Part shown: in pieces, positions 1 through 8,139 of the stretch | Layout: every line of letters begins with the position of its first letter | Numbering within the stretch: the stretch's first letter is position 1 | Origin: Deltaproteobacteria bacterium | Lineage (GTDB): Bacteria > Desulfobacterota > Binatia > DP-6 | Assembly (NCBI GenBank): GCA_005888095.1 | Contig: VBKF01000127.1 | Coordinates: 1-54,569, forward strand | Direction of reading: 5' to 3' | DNA: 54,569 nt | Translations under genes and position numbers: made by a program | The notes under the pieces: generated by a model | Database searches by the model: none | What the model was told of the DNA's origin: nothing | What the model saw: the letters and a program-made list of their open reading frames with translations, nothing else

Positions 1-147
1 ATCGAGGACTGGCCGCGGTTCGCGGAGCTCCTGGCGCGGGGCGAGCAAGGAGCGCAGCGCGGTGGCTGGATGGTCGAGGGCCTGCGCTACCGCGACCGCT
101 GGGAGTCGAAGCTCCTGCGCTGCACGCCCTGGTCGCCCCGCCAGTAG
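1..147 (+). CDS. C-terminal end of an unidentified protein (partial)
   Basis: Frame 1 is open from the first base to TAG at 145-147 and gives the last 48 residues of a protein whose start lies outside the window. The tail is rich in Trp and Arg (two Trp in the last third, ending in a WSPRQ-like sequence), with no motif I can assign to a family. It converges on the LLM oxidoreductase gene and is separated from it by 9 bases. Codon use matches the neighbours, so I think it is a real gene end; the function is unknown. Confidence 0.5.
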   Translation: MEDWPRFAELLARGEQGAQRGGWMVEGLRYRDRWESKLLRCTPWSPRQ

Positions 148-156
148 GCGGCGAGC

Positions 157-1092
157 TCAGCTCCGAAAGGCCGGCAGGACGTCGCGGACGAAGAGGTCGA
201 GGCCCTCCCAGTCGAACGGCGCGCGGAGGGCGAGGATCACCCATTCGGCGCCGGCTTTTGCATACGCGCCGATGCGATCCACCACCTGGGCAGGGGTGCC
301 GACCAGGATGCCCGGGCGGACGAGGTCGGTCATCGGCCCGAACATGAGGCGGAGGTTCTCCTCCTGCCGTCGCACGGCGGCCTCGTCGCGCCCGAGGGCC
401 AGCCCCAGGTTCACGGTCCGCGTGATGGCACGCGGGTCCCGGCGCTCGCGCGCGCACCAGCGATCGAGCGTGGCGTTGCGATCCGCGAAGACCTCGGGCG
501 CGAGGAACGGCGCGTTCCAGCCGTCGGCGTGGCGCGCGACGATGCGGAGCAGGCGACGCTCCCCCTGCCCGCCGATCCAGAGACGCAGCCGAGGCTGGAG
601 GGGCCGCGGATCGCAGAGCGCGTCGGCGAGGCGCACCTGGCGTCCCTCGAACGTGACGCGTTCCCCGTCGAAGAGCCGGCGGAGCACCGCGGCCGTCTCC
701 TCGAGGAGGTCGAGCCGCTCGCGGATGGGCGGGAACGGGATGCCGAAGGCCCGGCATTCGAGCTCGTTCCACCCCGCCCCGATGCCGAGCTCGCACCGGC
801 CGCCGCTCACGTGGTCGATCGTCACCGCCGCCTTGGCGAGCACGCCGACCGGCCGGTAGCAGACGCAGAACACGAGGCAGCCGACGCGCACCCGGCGTGT
901 CTCGGCGGCGAGCGCCGCCATCGTCGCGACGCCCTCGAAGGCGGGCTTCGCCGGGTCGGCGAGGTCCGACACCGAGTAGACGTGATCCCAGACCGAGCAC
1001 CAGTGAAAGCCCTCGTCGTCCGCCACCCGCCACAGGCGGCGGAGGTCGGCCAGGGTGCAGTCCTGCGGGCCCGCATGGATGCCGAAGCGCAT
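157..1092 (-). CDS. LLM-class (luciferase-like) F420-dependent oxidoreductase
   Basis: A 311-residue protein of the bacterial luciferase-like TIM-barrel superfamily. These enzymes use coenzyme F420 or FMN for hydride transfer to varied organic substrates. Family hallmarks are an N-terminal MRFGIHAGPQ strand, a WDHVYS segment near residue 35, the SGGRCELGIGAGW loop typical of F420-binding members, and a C-terminal GTPAQVVDRI helix with a short terminal extension. The frame stays open for 46 codons upstream, but that part is Arg-rich and unlike the family, so the ATG at 1092 is preferred. It is transcribed away from the paraoxonase-like gene. The substrate cannot be told from sequence. FMN rather than F420 is possible. 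Confidence 0.85.
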   Translation of the reverse strand: MRFGIHAGPQDCTLADLRRLWRVADDEGFHWCSVWDHVYSVSDLADPAKPAFEGVATMAALAAETRRVRVGCLVFCVCYRPVGVLAKAAVTIDHVSGGRCELGIGAGWNELECRAFGIPFPPIRERLDLLEETAAVLRRLFDGERVTFEGRQVRLADALCDPRPLQPRLRLWIGGQGERRLLRIVARHADGWNAPFLAPEVFADRNATLDRWCARERRDPRAITRTVNLGLALGRDEAAVRRQEENLRLMFGPMTDLVRPGILVGTPAQVVDRIGAYAKAGAEWVILALRAPFDWEGLDLFVRDVLPAFRS

Positions 1093-1671
1093 GTGCGGCC
1101 TTATACCACGCGCGAGCGGGCGCACAGTCTTCGCGCCGTCGTGCTGCTCACGCGCTCCGGCCGTGCGGCGCTCTCCCAGCCTATACTCCGATGAGGCGGT
1201 CCGCCTGTACGCGCTGCGTACCGACTTCAATAACCGACGATGGTCAACCGACGATGGTCACCCGCGTTGACACGCAGGTGGCCTGTTAGCGAAGCGCGAC
1301 GGCCGCGTTGTGATGGTCATCGCCGCTGATCAGGAGCTGGACCTCGAGCGCGACCACGGGTCGGGGGATCGAGATTCACGGCCCCTGGATGCAGCCCGTC
1401 GTCGGCACGCACGCCGCTTCGGAGCGCCAGCACGCGGGTCCACCTCAGCGGCGGTGGGGACTGCTACAGCCCGGAGCCTGGCAGCCCGCCGCCGCGAAGT
1501 GGAAGACGTAGCGGCCGAGCACGGGGCTGCCGATGCTGTTGTTGATCAAGCGGCGAGCGGCCTTCGGACCACGAGCTCGTCGACATCATCATCGACGAGT
1601 ACATCCGGTTCCCGCTGCCCAGCGCCCAGTAGCTTGGCTTGGGCGTGGGGTCGTGACAGAGAGCCGCCATC
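1093..1671. other. Intergenic region with possible gene remnant
   Basis: 579 bases between divergent genes, with no convincing intact gene. One plus frame ending at TAG 1630-1632 reads a protein-like tail (DHELVDIIIDEYIRFPLPS) from about 1560. The frame is broken upstream, so this may be the last remnant of a decayed gene. A 14-bp tandem repeat lies at 1232-1259. Promoters for both flanking genes must lie here, but I see no clear -35/-10 pair. Confidence 0.4.
1232..1260. repeat. Tandem duplication of a 14-bp unit
   Basis: The unit AACCGACGATGGTC occurs twice head to tail (1232-1245 and 1246-1259), followed by one more matching base. It lies in the divergent intergenic region, and its role is unknown. 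Confidence 0.8.
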
Positions 1672-2721
1672 ATGAAGAAGTGGCTGATCGGCCTCTCGGT
1701 CGTGGTCGCGCTCGTCGCCGGCTGGTTCCTCCGCCTGATGTGGCTGGCGGGCGAATTCAAGAAGCTCGAGCCCCACTTTGCGGGGGAGTGCACCCCGGTC
1801 TTCGGCGCCGTGGGGGCCGAGGACATCGTCATCCACCGTGCGGCCGGGGTCGCGTTCATCTCGGCCGCGGATCGCCGCGCGCTGATGAAGGGCGGGTCCC
1901 CACGCGGCGGGCTCTACCTGTACGACCTCTCCGACCCGCGGCACCGCCTCCGGAACCTCACGCCCGACGCGAGCCCCGAGTTCCATCCGCACGGCGTGAG
2001 CCTGCACGTCGGACCCGAGGGCCGCGTGACCCTCATGGTCGTGAACCACGAGCGTGGCAATCACACGGTCGAGATCTACGACTGGAACGGCGAGGTGCTC
2101 GCGCACCGCAGGACCATTGCCGGCCCGCTCATGGTTTCGCCGAACGACCTCCACGCGCTCGACCACGAACGGTTCATCGTCACCAACGACCACGCCAACC
2201 CGCCCGGCTTCGCACGAACGATCGAGGAGTACTTCCGGCGCGAGATCTCGAACGTTCTCTACTACGACGGATCGCGCTTCCACGAGGCCGTGGGCGGGAT
2301 CGGGCTGCCGAACGGCGTCAACGCCAGCCCGGACGGCCGGACGCTCTATGTCGCCTCGACGATCACGGGGTCGATCCGCACCTTCGACCTCGACCCCTCG
2401 AGCGGGAGGCTGTCGCCGAAGGGCCGGATCGAGATTGGCAGCGGCGTTGACAACATCGACGTCGACGCGGAGGGCCGGCTCTGGGTCGCCGCCCACCCGA
2501 AGCTCCTCACGTTCGTGCGCCACGTCTCCGACCCGGCGGTGCTCGCTCCCTCGCAGGTCTTCCGGATCGACCCGGCGAGCGGTCGGGTCGAGGAGGTCTA
2601 CCTCGACCTCGGCTCCGGCATTGCGGGATCGAGCGTCGCCGCGTTCCATGATGGGCGGCTGCTCATCGGCACGGTCTTCGACCCGAAGTTCCTCGACTGC
2701 CGGCTTCGCGATAGCACCTGA
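1672..2721 (+). CDS. Membrane-anchored paraoxonase/arylesterase-like beta-propeller
   Basis: 349 residues, resembling animal serum paraoxonase (arylesterase family): six-bladed propellers that use a structural and a catalytic calcium to hydrolyse lactones and esters. The key PON1 positions align with a shift of about ten: calcium ligands E49-D50 (PON1 E53/D54), N157-D158 (N168/D169), N213 (N224) and D259-N260 (D269/N270); the His dyad H106 (H115, in HPHGVS) and H125 (H134, in VVNH); and Cys39/Cys342 matching the PON1 disulfide C42-C353. Residues 4-24 are a hydrophobic helix that could anchor it to the membrane, as in PON1. The ATG at 1672 follows a purine-rich stretch. A periplasmic lactonase is the best guess; the substrate is unknown. 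Confidence 0.85.
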   Translation: MKKWLIGLSVVVALVAGWFLRLMWLAGEFKKLEPHFAGECTPVFGAVGAEDIVIHRAAGVAFISAADRRALMKGGSPRGGLYLYDLSDPRHRLRNLTPDASPEFHPHGVSLHVGPEGRVTLMVVNHERGNHTVEIYDWNGEVLAHRRTIAGPLMVSPNDLHALDHERFIVTNDHANPPGFARTIEEYFRREISNVLYYDGSRFHEAVGGIGLPNGVNASPDGRTLYVASTITGSIRTFDLDPSSGRLSPKGRIEIGSGVDNIDVDAEGRLWVAAHPKLLTFVRHVSDPAVLAPSQVFRIDPASGRVEEVYLDLGSGIAGSSVAAFHDGRLLIGTVFDPKFLDCRLRDST

Positions 2722-2751
2722 CCGCGGCGCCGAACGGCGCCGCTGCCGCCG

Positions 2752-3033
2752 CTAGCGAGTCCGGCGGCGCCCGCGCCGGACGGCGGGCGGTATCCGGCGC
2801 TCGCCGTTTCCAAGCAGCCGGTCCAGGATCGCCTGCGACCGCCGCCGGACGAGCTCGTGCAACGTCCGCCGGAACGTCTCGTCCTTGAGCGTCTCGCGCG
2901 CGATCTCCTCGGCCATCCGCTCCACTGCCACGCTGACCGTCCCGACGACGCTCTGCCCCGCGCGCTCATCGATGTTCCGCTCGAGCAGCGTCTTCCGTGC
3001 CACGCCGGGGACGATACCATGCCGGCGGTTCAT
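2752..3033 (-). CDS. Small basic helical protein, unknown function
   Basis: 93 residues, predicted almost all helical, with alternating acidic and basic residues (MAEEIARETL, RTLHELVRRR) and an Arg-rich tail. No signal peptide or membrane segment. The start codon lies 14 bases after the stop of the acyl-CoA dehydrogenase gene on the same strand, which suggests co-transcription with the two dehydrogenases. I do not recognise a family. Coding is supported by its protein-like composition and spacing only. Confidence 0.55.
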   Translation of the reverse strand: MNRRHGIVPGVARKTLLERNIDERAGQSVVGTVSVAVERMAEEIARETLKDETFRRTLHELVRRRSQAILDRLLGNGERRIPPAVRRGRRRTR

Positions 3034-3047
3034 GAAAAGAGCCGTCG

Positions 3048-4184
3048 TCACCCTCGACCGCTGCCGTCGGGTGCGAGCCGCAGCCGCCCGGCGAGGTCCT
3101 CGAGCCACTCCTCGGGCGAACCGAAGCGCAGCTCCGCCTCTTTGGCCCGCGCCGAGTAGCGGTGCAGGTCGTGATCGACGACATAGCCCGCGCCGCCGTG
3201 GAGCTGGTGCGCGGCGAGCGTGATGCTCACGTAGGCGCGTCCCGTCCACGCCTTCGCGATCGCGATCTCGCGCTCGGAGGCGAGCCCCTCGGAGAGCCGC
3301 CAGAGCGCCTGGCGCGTCACGTGGCGCGCGCCCTCGAGCTCGATCGCCATGCCGGCGATCATCTGCTGCACCGCCTGGAACGTGCCGATCTTGACGCCGA
3401 ACTGCTCGCGCTCGCTCACGTAGCGCGCCGTCATGTCGAGCACCGCGTCCGCCCCGCCGATCATCTCGGCGCACAGGAGGACCGCGAGCCGCCGGCGCAG
3501 TCGCTCGAGACGCGGCCAGGCGGTCGCGCGCGCGCCGGCGAGCGCCGTCGCGGGCAGGACGACGCCGTCGAGCTGCACGGTGCACTGCCGGTCCCGGGCG
3601 AACGTCCGCGCCGGCACGACGACCACGCCCGGCGCCGCCGCGGGCACGAGCACGGCCGACACGCCGCGCCCGTCCCGCGCGGCGACCAGGAACGCGTCGG
3701 CGGTGACGCCTTGGAGGACGTAGCGCTTCTCACCGCGGACGACGAGCCGCCGCCCGCGCGCACGCACCGTCGTGCGGAACGCGGCGGGGTTGGCCGCGGC
3801 CGCCTCCTCGGCGACGGCGAGCGTCACGCGCCGCTCGCCGCGCGCGATCGCCGGCAGCCAGTCCCGCTTCTGCGCGGGCGTGCCGAGCGCGGCGAGCGCG
3901 AGGCCGCCCGCGATGGTGGCGAAGATGCCGAACGGCGCGACGAAGCGGCCGCACTCCTCGACCAGCAGCCCGAGGTCGAGGAGCGAGGCGCCCTCGCCGC
4001 CGTACTCGCGCGGCAGCCCGTAGCCGAACCAGCCGAGGCGGGCGACGGCCCCCCAGAAGGCGTCGTCGTGCCCCTCGGGCGTCGCGTCCCACGCTCGACG
4101 GCGCTCGCGCGTGATCTCGGCAGCGAGGAAGCGACGCGCCGCCGCCTGCACCGCCTGCTGGTCCGTTGTCGTCCCGAAGTCCAT
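3048..4184 (-). CDS. Acyl-CoA dehydrogenase (likely partner subunit)
   Basis: 378 residues with the acyl-CoA dehydrogenase fold: N-terminal helical domain with PREYGGEGASLLD at about residues 55-67, middle beta domain, and C-terminal helical domain containing RYVSEREQFGVKIGTFQAVQ and QLHGGAGYVVDHDLHRY. These FAD enzymes introduce the alpha-beta double bond in acyl-CoA thioesters. The middle domain is degenerate: the usual E-P-x-A-G-S/T-D loop is not evident. This is common in the non-catalytic half of heteromeric dehydrogenases such as those of steroid side-chain breakdown. It begins 2 bases after the stop of the second dehydrogenase, so the two are probably co-translated and may form one complex. 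Substrate unknown. Confidence 0.88.
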   Translation of the reverse strand: MDFGTTTDQQAVQAAARRFLAAEITRERRRAWDATPEGHDDAFWGAVARLGWFGYGLPREYGGEGASLLDLGLLVEECGRFVAPFGIFATIAGGLALAALGTPAQKRDWLPAIARGERRVTLAVAEEAAAANPAAFRTTVRARGRRLVVRGEKRYVLQGVTADAFLVAARDGRGVSAVLVPAAAPGVVVVPARTFARDRQCTVQLDGVVLPATALAGARATAWPRLERLRRRLAVLLCAEMIGGADAVLDMTARYVSEREQFGVKIGTFQAVQQMIAGMAIELEGARHVTRQALWRLSEGLASEREIAIAKAWTGRAYVSITLAAHQLHGGAGYVVDHDLHRYSARAKEAELRFGSPEEWLEDLAGRLRLAPDGSGRG

Positions 4185-4186
4185 GC

Positions 4187-5359
4187 TCACTTGCGGGGCA
4201 GCCCGAGGCCGCGCTGGGCGATGATGCAGCGCTGGATCTCGTTGGTACCGCCGCCGAAGCGCTGCATCGGGGCGGTGGTGTAGAGCCACTGGAGCCGGCC
4301 GTGGAGCGGGGCGGCCGGGTCGTCGGGCGCGAGCTGCCCGGCGAGCCCGAGGATCTCCAGGCCGACCGAGGCCAGGTGCGCGTTCAGCTCGGTCACGTAC
4401 ACCTTCGCCATCGACCCTTCCTTGGTCGGCACGATCCCCTGGTCGATCAGCCACGCGTTCAGGAGGCCGAGCTGGCGGCCGACCTCGACCCGCATCTCGA
4501 GGTCCGCGAGCGCGCGGCGCACCCACGGGACCGCACCGAGCGGACGGCCGTCGCGGACCGTGCGGCGGACGAACGCCTTCAGCTCCTCGAGGAGCCGGCG
4601 GAGGAGCCCCGTCGAGCCGAGCGTGATGCGCTCGAAGTCGAGCGCCATCATGACGTAGTAGAAGCCGTTGCCGCGCTCGCCGATCAGGTGATCGCGCGGC
4701 ACGCGGACGTCCTCGAAGAAGACGGCGTTGGTGCGGATGCCGGACCACGTCTCGAGGCCCTGCACGGTGATGCCCGGCCGGTCCATCGGCACGATGAGGA
4801 GCGAGATGCCCTTGTGCTTCGGCGCGTCGGGCTCGGTGCGCACCGCGAGCCAGTTGTGGGTGGCGGTGTGGGCGCCGGTGTTCCAGATCTTCTGGCCGTT
4901 CACCACCCACTCGTCGCCGTCGAGGACGGCGCGCGTCTTGAGCGCGGCGAGGTCGGTCCCGGCGTCGGGCTCCGAGTAGCCGATCGCGAACTCGATGTCG
5001 CCGTGCAGGATGGGCCGGAGCCAGCGCTGCTTCTGCGCCTCGGTGCCGACGCGACGGATCGTCGGCGCCACCGAGGTGATCGAGAGGCGCATCCCGGGCG
5101 CGCCCGCCGCCTCCATCTCCTCGATGAAGACGTACTGGTCGACCGCGGACTTGCCGAGCCCGCCGAACTCCTTCGGCCAGCCGATGCCCCACCAGCCCTT
5201 GTCGAAGAGCTGGCGATGGAAGGCGCGTGCGAGGGGCCCTTCGCCCTCGTTGCCCCGCGCGCGCAGCTCGGCCCGCAGCGCGGGGGTCACGTGCCGGCGC
5301 ACGAAGCGGCGCACCTCCTGCCGCCAGGCCTCCTGCTCCGGCGCGTCGGCGTAGCGCAT
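4187..5359 (-). CDS. Acyl-CoA dehydrogenase (likely catalytic subunit)
   Basis: 390 residues. The middle domain has the canonical flavin/substrate loop GYSEPDAGTDLAALKTRA (about residues 127-144), and the C-terminus has the FGGGTNEIQRCIIAQRGLGL motif that contacts FAD. The catalytic base is not certain from sequence alone. The gene is followed after 2 bases by a second, more degenerate dehydrogenase, and is preceded after 3 bases by a small membrane protein. The paired arrangement fits a heteromeric dehydrogenase for a bulky or branched acyl-CoA (inference). ATG start at 5359. Confidence 0.92.
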   Translation of the reverse strand: MRYADAPEQEAWRQEVRRFVRRHVTPALRAELRARGNEGEGPLARAFHRQLFDKGWWGIGWPKEFGGLGKSAVDQYVFIEEMEAAGAPGMRLSITSVAPTIRRVGTEAQKQRWLRPILHGDIEFAIGYSEPDAGTDLAALKTRAVLDGDEWVVNGQKIWNTGAHTATHNWLAVRTEPDAPKHKGISLLIVPMDRPGITVQGLETWSGIRTNAVFFEDVRVPRDHLIGERGNGFYYVMMALDFERITLGSTGLLRRLLEELKAFVRRTVRDGRPLGAVPWVRRALADLEMRVEVGRQLGLLNAWLIDQGIVPTKEGSMAKVYVTELNAHLASVGLEILGLAGQLAPDDPAAPLHGRLQWLYTTAPMQRFGGGTNEIQRCIIAQRGLGLPRK

Positions 5360-5362
5360 CCG

Positions 5363-5734
5363 TCAGAAGCGGACGACGCGGCGGAAGGTCACGACCTCGA
5401 CGCCCGTCTCGCCGATCGCGACGTTGATCAGGAAGGTGAAGAAGGACAGCAGCAGCCACCCGCCGAGCGCCGACCAAAAGCCGTGCACCTCGAAGCCCCG
5501 CACCACCTCGGAGGCGAGCTTCAGCATGGCGGCGTTGACGACGAGCGTGAAGAGGCCGAGGGTCAGGATGTTGAGGGGCAGTGTCAGGAGCAGGATCACC
5601 GGCCGGACCAGCGCGTTCAGGATGCCGATGGTGGCGGCCGCGAACAGCAGCGAGCCGACACCGTGCACCTCGATGCCCCGCACGATCAGGCTGGTCAGGT
5701 AGAGGGCCGCGGCACTCACCAGCCAGCGGATCAT
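5363..5734 (-). CDS. Phage-holin-like four-helix membrane protein (YvlD/DUF360 type)
   Basis: About 123 residues with four hydrophobic segments, at approximately residues 5-20, 27-45, 48-70 and 85-110. The NALVRPVILLLTLPLNILTLGLF core is typical of the phage_holin_4_2 (YvlD) family, small inner-membrane proteins of unknown role. The frame extends to a GTG at 5746, but the ATG at 5734 is preceded by a GAGGG ribosome site and gives the usual family N-terminus. It sits between the MFS transporter and the dehydrogenase pair on the same strand. Confidence 0.85.
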   Translation of the reverse strand: MIRWLVSAAALYLTSLIVRGIEVHGVGSLLFAAATIGILNALVRPVILLLTLPLNILTLGLFTLVVNAAMLKLASEVVRGFEVHGFWSALGGWLLLSFFTFLINVAIGETGVEVVTFRRVVRF

Positions 5735-5755
5735 GAGCCCTCGCACAGAGCGCGT

Positions 5756-7030
5756 CTACGTCGAAGCGGGCGCCTCCTGCAAGCGCGACGGGAGCCGGAC
5801 ACGGAGCACGATCGCCGTGGCGGCGAGCGCGCCCGCGACCACGAGCGCCAGCGCCGCGTCGTAGCGACCGGTCAGGTCGCGCACGAAGCCCGTGGCGGGC
5901 ACGCCGATCGCCTGGGCGACGACGATCAGCGGCGCCATTCGCCCCGCGATCGCCCCGTAGTGCAGCCGGCCGAACGCCTCGCCGACGAGGCTCGCCTGGA
6001 GGGTCGCGTTGCCGCCCATGGCGTAGCCATAGAGCACGACGTAGCAGGCCAGCAGCGGCACGCTGTGGGTTGGCCCGAGCCAGAGGAGCAGCACGCCCGC
6101 CGCCTGCAGGCAGAAGCACGCTGCGGCCACCCGGCGCTGGTCGAAGCGGTCGAGGAGCGCCCCGAACCGGAGCTTCCCGACCACCCCCATCGCGGCGGTC
6201 GCCCCGAGGACGAGCGCGGCGCGGTCGGCGGGCATGCCGCGGTCGCGGAGGAGCGGGATCTGGTAGAGCAGTACGCTCGACAGGCCTGCCATGGTGAGCC
6301 CGAAGGCGGCCGCCAGGAGCCAGAAGTTCGCCTCCCGGACCGCCACCTGCGGGCGCACGGACCGTTCCCGCTCCCGCTCGAAGAACGCGACGCCCGCGCC
6401 CGGGTTGCCGGAGGAGGGCGGCGGCTCGCCGTCGGGCAGGAGACCCAGCTCGGCGGGGTCGCGGCGCATGAAGGCGAGCACGGGCGGGAGGACGAGCGCC
6501 GCGACGGTGAGCCCGAGCAGCGCGTAGGCGCCGCGCCAGCCCACCCGGTCGATCAGGAACTGCGCGAGCGGCGCGAACAGGATGCCGCCGGCCGAGATGC
6601 CCGCGGTGGAGAACCCGAGGGCACGGCCGCGCTTGCGGACGAACCAGCGCGCCACGGCGGCGTTGTTCGGCAGTCCGCCGATGCACGTCGAGCCGAGCGC
6701 GACGGGCACTGCAAGACAGCCGTAGAGGCCCGGCAGCGAGCGGACCCGCGAGAGGAGCAGGAACCCCGTCGCCAGCGAGATGGCGCCGGCGATCTCGACC
6801 GGCCGCGCGCCCCGGCGGTCCACCACGCGGCCGATCGCGATCCCGTACGCCGCGCAGGCGAGCTGCATCGACGCGTACGCGCCGGCGACGCGTCCGCGCC
6901 CGCCAAACACCGCCGCGAGCGGCGTCAGGAAGACGCTCCAGGCGTAGAAGATGAGGCCGGTATTCACCGCGTGGCAGACGAACGCCACGAGGACGATGCA
7001 CCAGCCGTGGTAGACGCGCCGGAACGTCAA
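5756..7030 (-). CDS. MFS transporter, monocarboxylate/oxalate-formate antiporter-like
   Basis: 424 residues with about twelve hydrophobic segments. The cytoplasmic loop after helix 2 (GRVVDRRGARPVE) carries the MFS signature, and the central loop (RRDPAELGLLPDGE) is typical of the oxalate:formate antiporter/monocarboxylate branch. It probably moves a small organic acid across the inner membrane. The start is a TTG at 7030; no in-frame ATG lies near it. It heads a minus-strand run (transporter, small membrane protein, two dehydrogenases), so uptake of the acid those enzymes process is a reasonable inference. Confidence 0.85.
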   Translation of the reverse strand: MTFRRVYHGWCIVLVAFVCHAVNTGLIFYAWSVFLTPLAAVFGGRGRVAGAYASMQLACAAYGIAIGRVVDRRGARPVEIAGAISLATGFLLLSRVRSLPGLYGCLAVPVALGSTCIGGLPNNAAVARWFVRKRGRALGFSTAGISAGGILFAPLAQFLIDRVGWRGAYALLGLTVAALVLPPVLAFMRRDPAELGLLPDGEPPPSSGNPGAGVAFFERERERSVRPQVAVREANFWLLAAAFGLTMAGLSSVLLYQIPLLRDRGMPADRAALVLGATAAMGVVGKLRFGALLDRFDQRRVAAACFCLQAAGVLLLWLGPTHSVPLLACYVVLYGYAMGGNATLQASLVGEAFGRLHYGAIAGRMAPLIVVAQAIGVPATGFVRDLTGRYDAALALVVAGALAATAIVLRVRLPSRLQEAPAST

Positions 7031-7178
7031 TCAGCCGCGCCGCCCGCGAGCCGTTCGACGCCTGCCACCGGCGTCGCGTCGCACGCGCTCCCCCCGCACT
7101 GTCAAGCGCGCGCGCCGAACGCCGTGGACTCCCCCCGGGGCCCATGGTACGGAAAAGGGTCGTTCGAGGAGGTCCTTC

Positions 7179-7415
7179 ATGGCGCGATTCCGCTCGAACA
7201 AGCGGGCCAAGGAGCTGCAGCGCAAGGCGAAACACGAAGCGAAGGAGGCCCGGAAACGCGAGCGTCAAGAGCGGGCGCAGGCGGGCGAAGCCGACGACGA
7301 CATCGACTGGAGCCAGGCGGTCGGCATCAGTCCTCCCCCGGGCACGGTGTCGGATAAGCCAGACGAGGCCGGCGCGGACGACGAGGAGGAGGAAGAAGAA
7401 GAGGTCGAAAAATGA
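7179..7415 (+). CDS. Small charged protein of unknown function
   Basis: 78 residues. The first 35 are strongly basic and helical (RSNKRAKELQRKAKHEAKEA), suggesting nucleic acid binding or a coiled coil. The middle carries DDDIDWSQAVGISPPPG, and the tail is a run of glutamates. A near-perfect ribosome site AGGAGG at 7167-7172, six bases before the ATG, supports translation. It is divergent from the MFS gene. I do not recognise a named family. Confidence 0.65.
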   Translation: MARFRSNKRAKELQRKAKHEAKEARKRERQERAQAGEADDDIDWSQAVGISPPPGTVSDKPDEAGADDEEEEEEEVEK

Positions 7416-7578
7416 CCTCGAAAGCGTGAACGCGCCGCGACGCCGAGGATCGCGGGCGAGCGGTAGGGGACGCACATCGCCGTGAACGTGAAGCAACACG
7501 CGGTACGGCCCGGGGTCGGAAACAGCGCAATCCGCGCTGGCACGGGAGTGGCAGCGCCCCGCGCGGGGGGATCGGGGT

Positions 7579-8118
7579 ATGCACCTGCGCTACGCGTTGC
7601 TCGCGTTGTTGGCCGAGGGAGAAGCGCACGGCTATCAGCTGCTGAAGCTCTTCAATCAACGCCTCGGCCCGTTCTGGCACCCGAACATCGGGCAGGTCTA
7701 TCAGCTGCTGCACGAGCTCGAGCGTCGCGGCTTCGTGGTTCGACGCGATCAAACGTTCGGCACGCGCTTGCGGCGCTTGTTTCGCCTCACGCCGCGCGGC
7801 GAGCGGGCGCTCGCCACCTGGCTCACCCGCCGTCCGGGATGGCCGCCGCCACTGCGCGACGAGATCTTCGTCCGCCTGCTCGCCGCCGAGCGCCAGGGCG
7901 CGGGGGCGGTGCTCGCCCAGCTCGAACGGCAGGAAGCCGAGTACCGCCGCTACATCACACTCGTGCAGGAGGAGGGGACACGCCCCGGGGCTCCGCTCAC
8001 CCGGCGCCTCGCCCACGAGGCGGCGCTCGGTCAGGCCGAGGCGCACCTCCGCTGGCTCGTCCGCTGCCGTCAGGCGCTCGGCTCGGCGGCGGACCGGGTC
8101 ATGGCGCACGCGTCCTGA
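7579..8118 (+). CDS. PadR-family transcriptional regulator
   Basis: 179 residues. Residues 1-80 form the PadR winged helix: LRYALLALLAEGEAHGYQLLK, then NIGQVYQLLHELERRGFVV and RLTPRGERAL. The C-terminal half is a helical dimerisation arm. Members usually repress adjacent efflux or stress genes and sense phenolics or drugs. No transporter lies directly beside it: the downstream gene is a convergent thioesterase and the upstream one a small charged protein. The target is therefore not evident. Confidence 0.9.
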   Translation: MHLRYALLALLAEGEAHGYQLLKLFNQRLGPFWHPNIGQVYQLLHELERRGFVVRRDQTFGTRLRRLFRLTPRGERALATWLTRRPGWPPPLRDEIFVRLLAAERQGAGAVLAQLERQEAEYRRYITLVQEEGTRPGAPLTRRLAHEAALGQAEAHLRWLVRCRQALGSAADRVMAHAS

Positions 8119-8139
8119 GCATCGGTCCCGCGGCCGCGC

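Noticed and set aside
4166..7357. A long plus-strand open frame antisense to the dehydrogenases and the transporter
   Set aside because: Composition is dominated by Arg/Glu/His/Ala with no motifs, and the opposite strand carries clear family proteins.
3048..7499. A minus-strand frame open for about 4.4 kb, suggesting a giant protein
   Set aside because: Only its last quarter (3048-4184) resembles a protein (acyl-CoA dehydrogenase). The rest is antisense or off-frame to better genes, a usual effect of very high GC.
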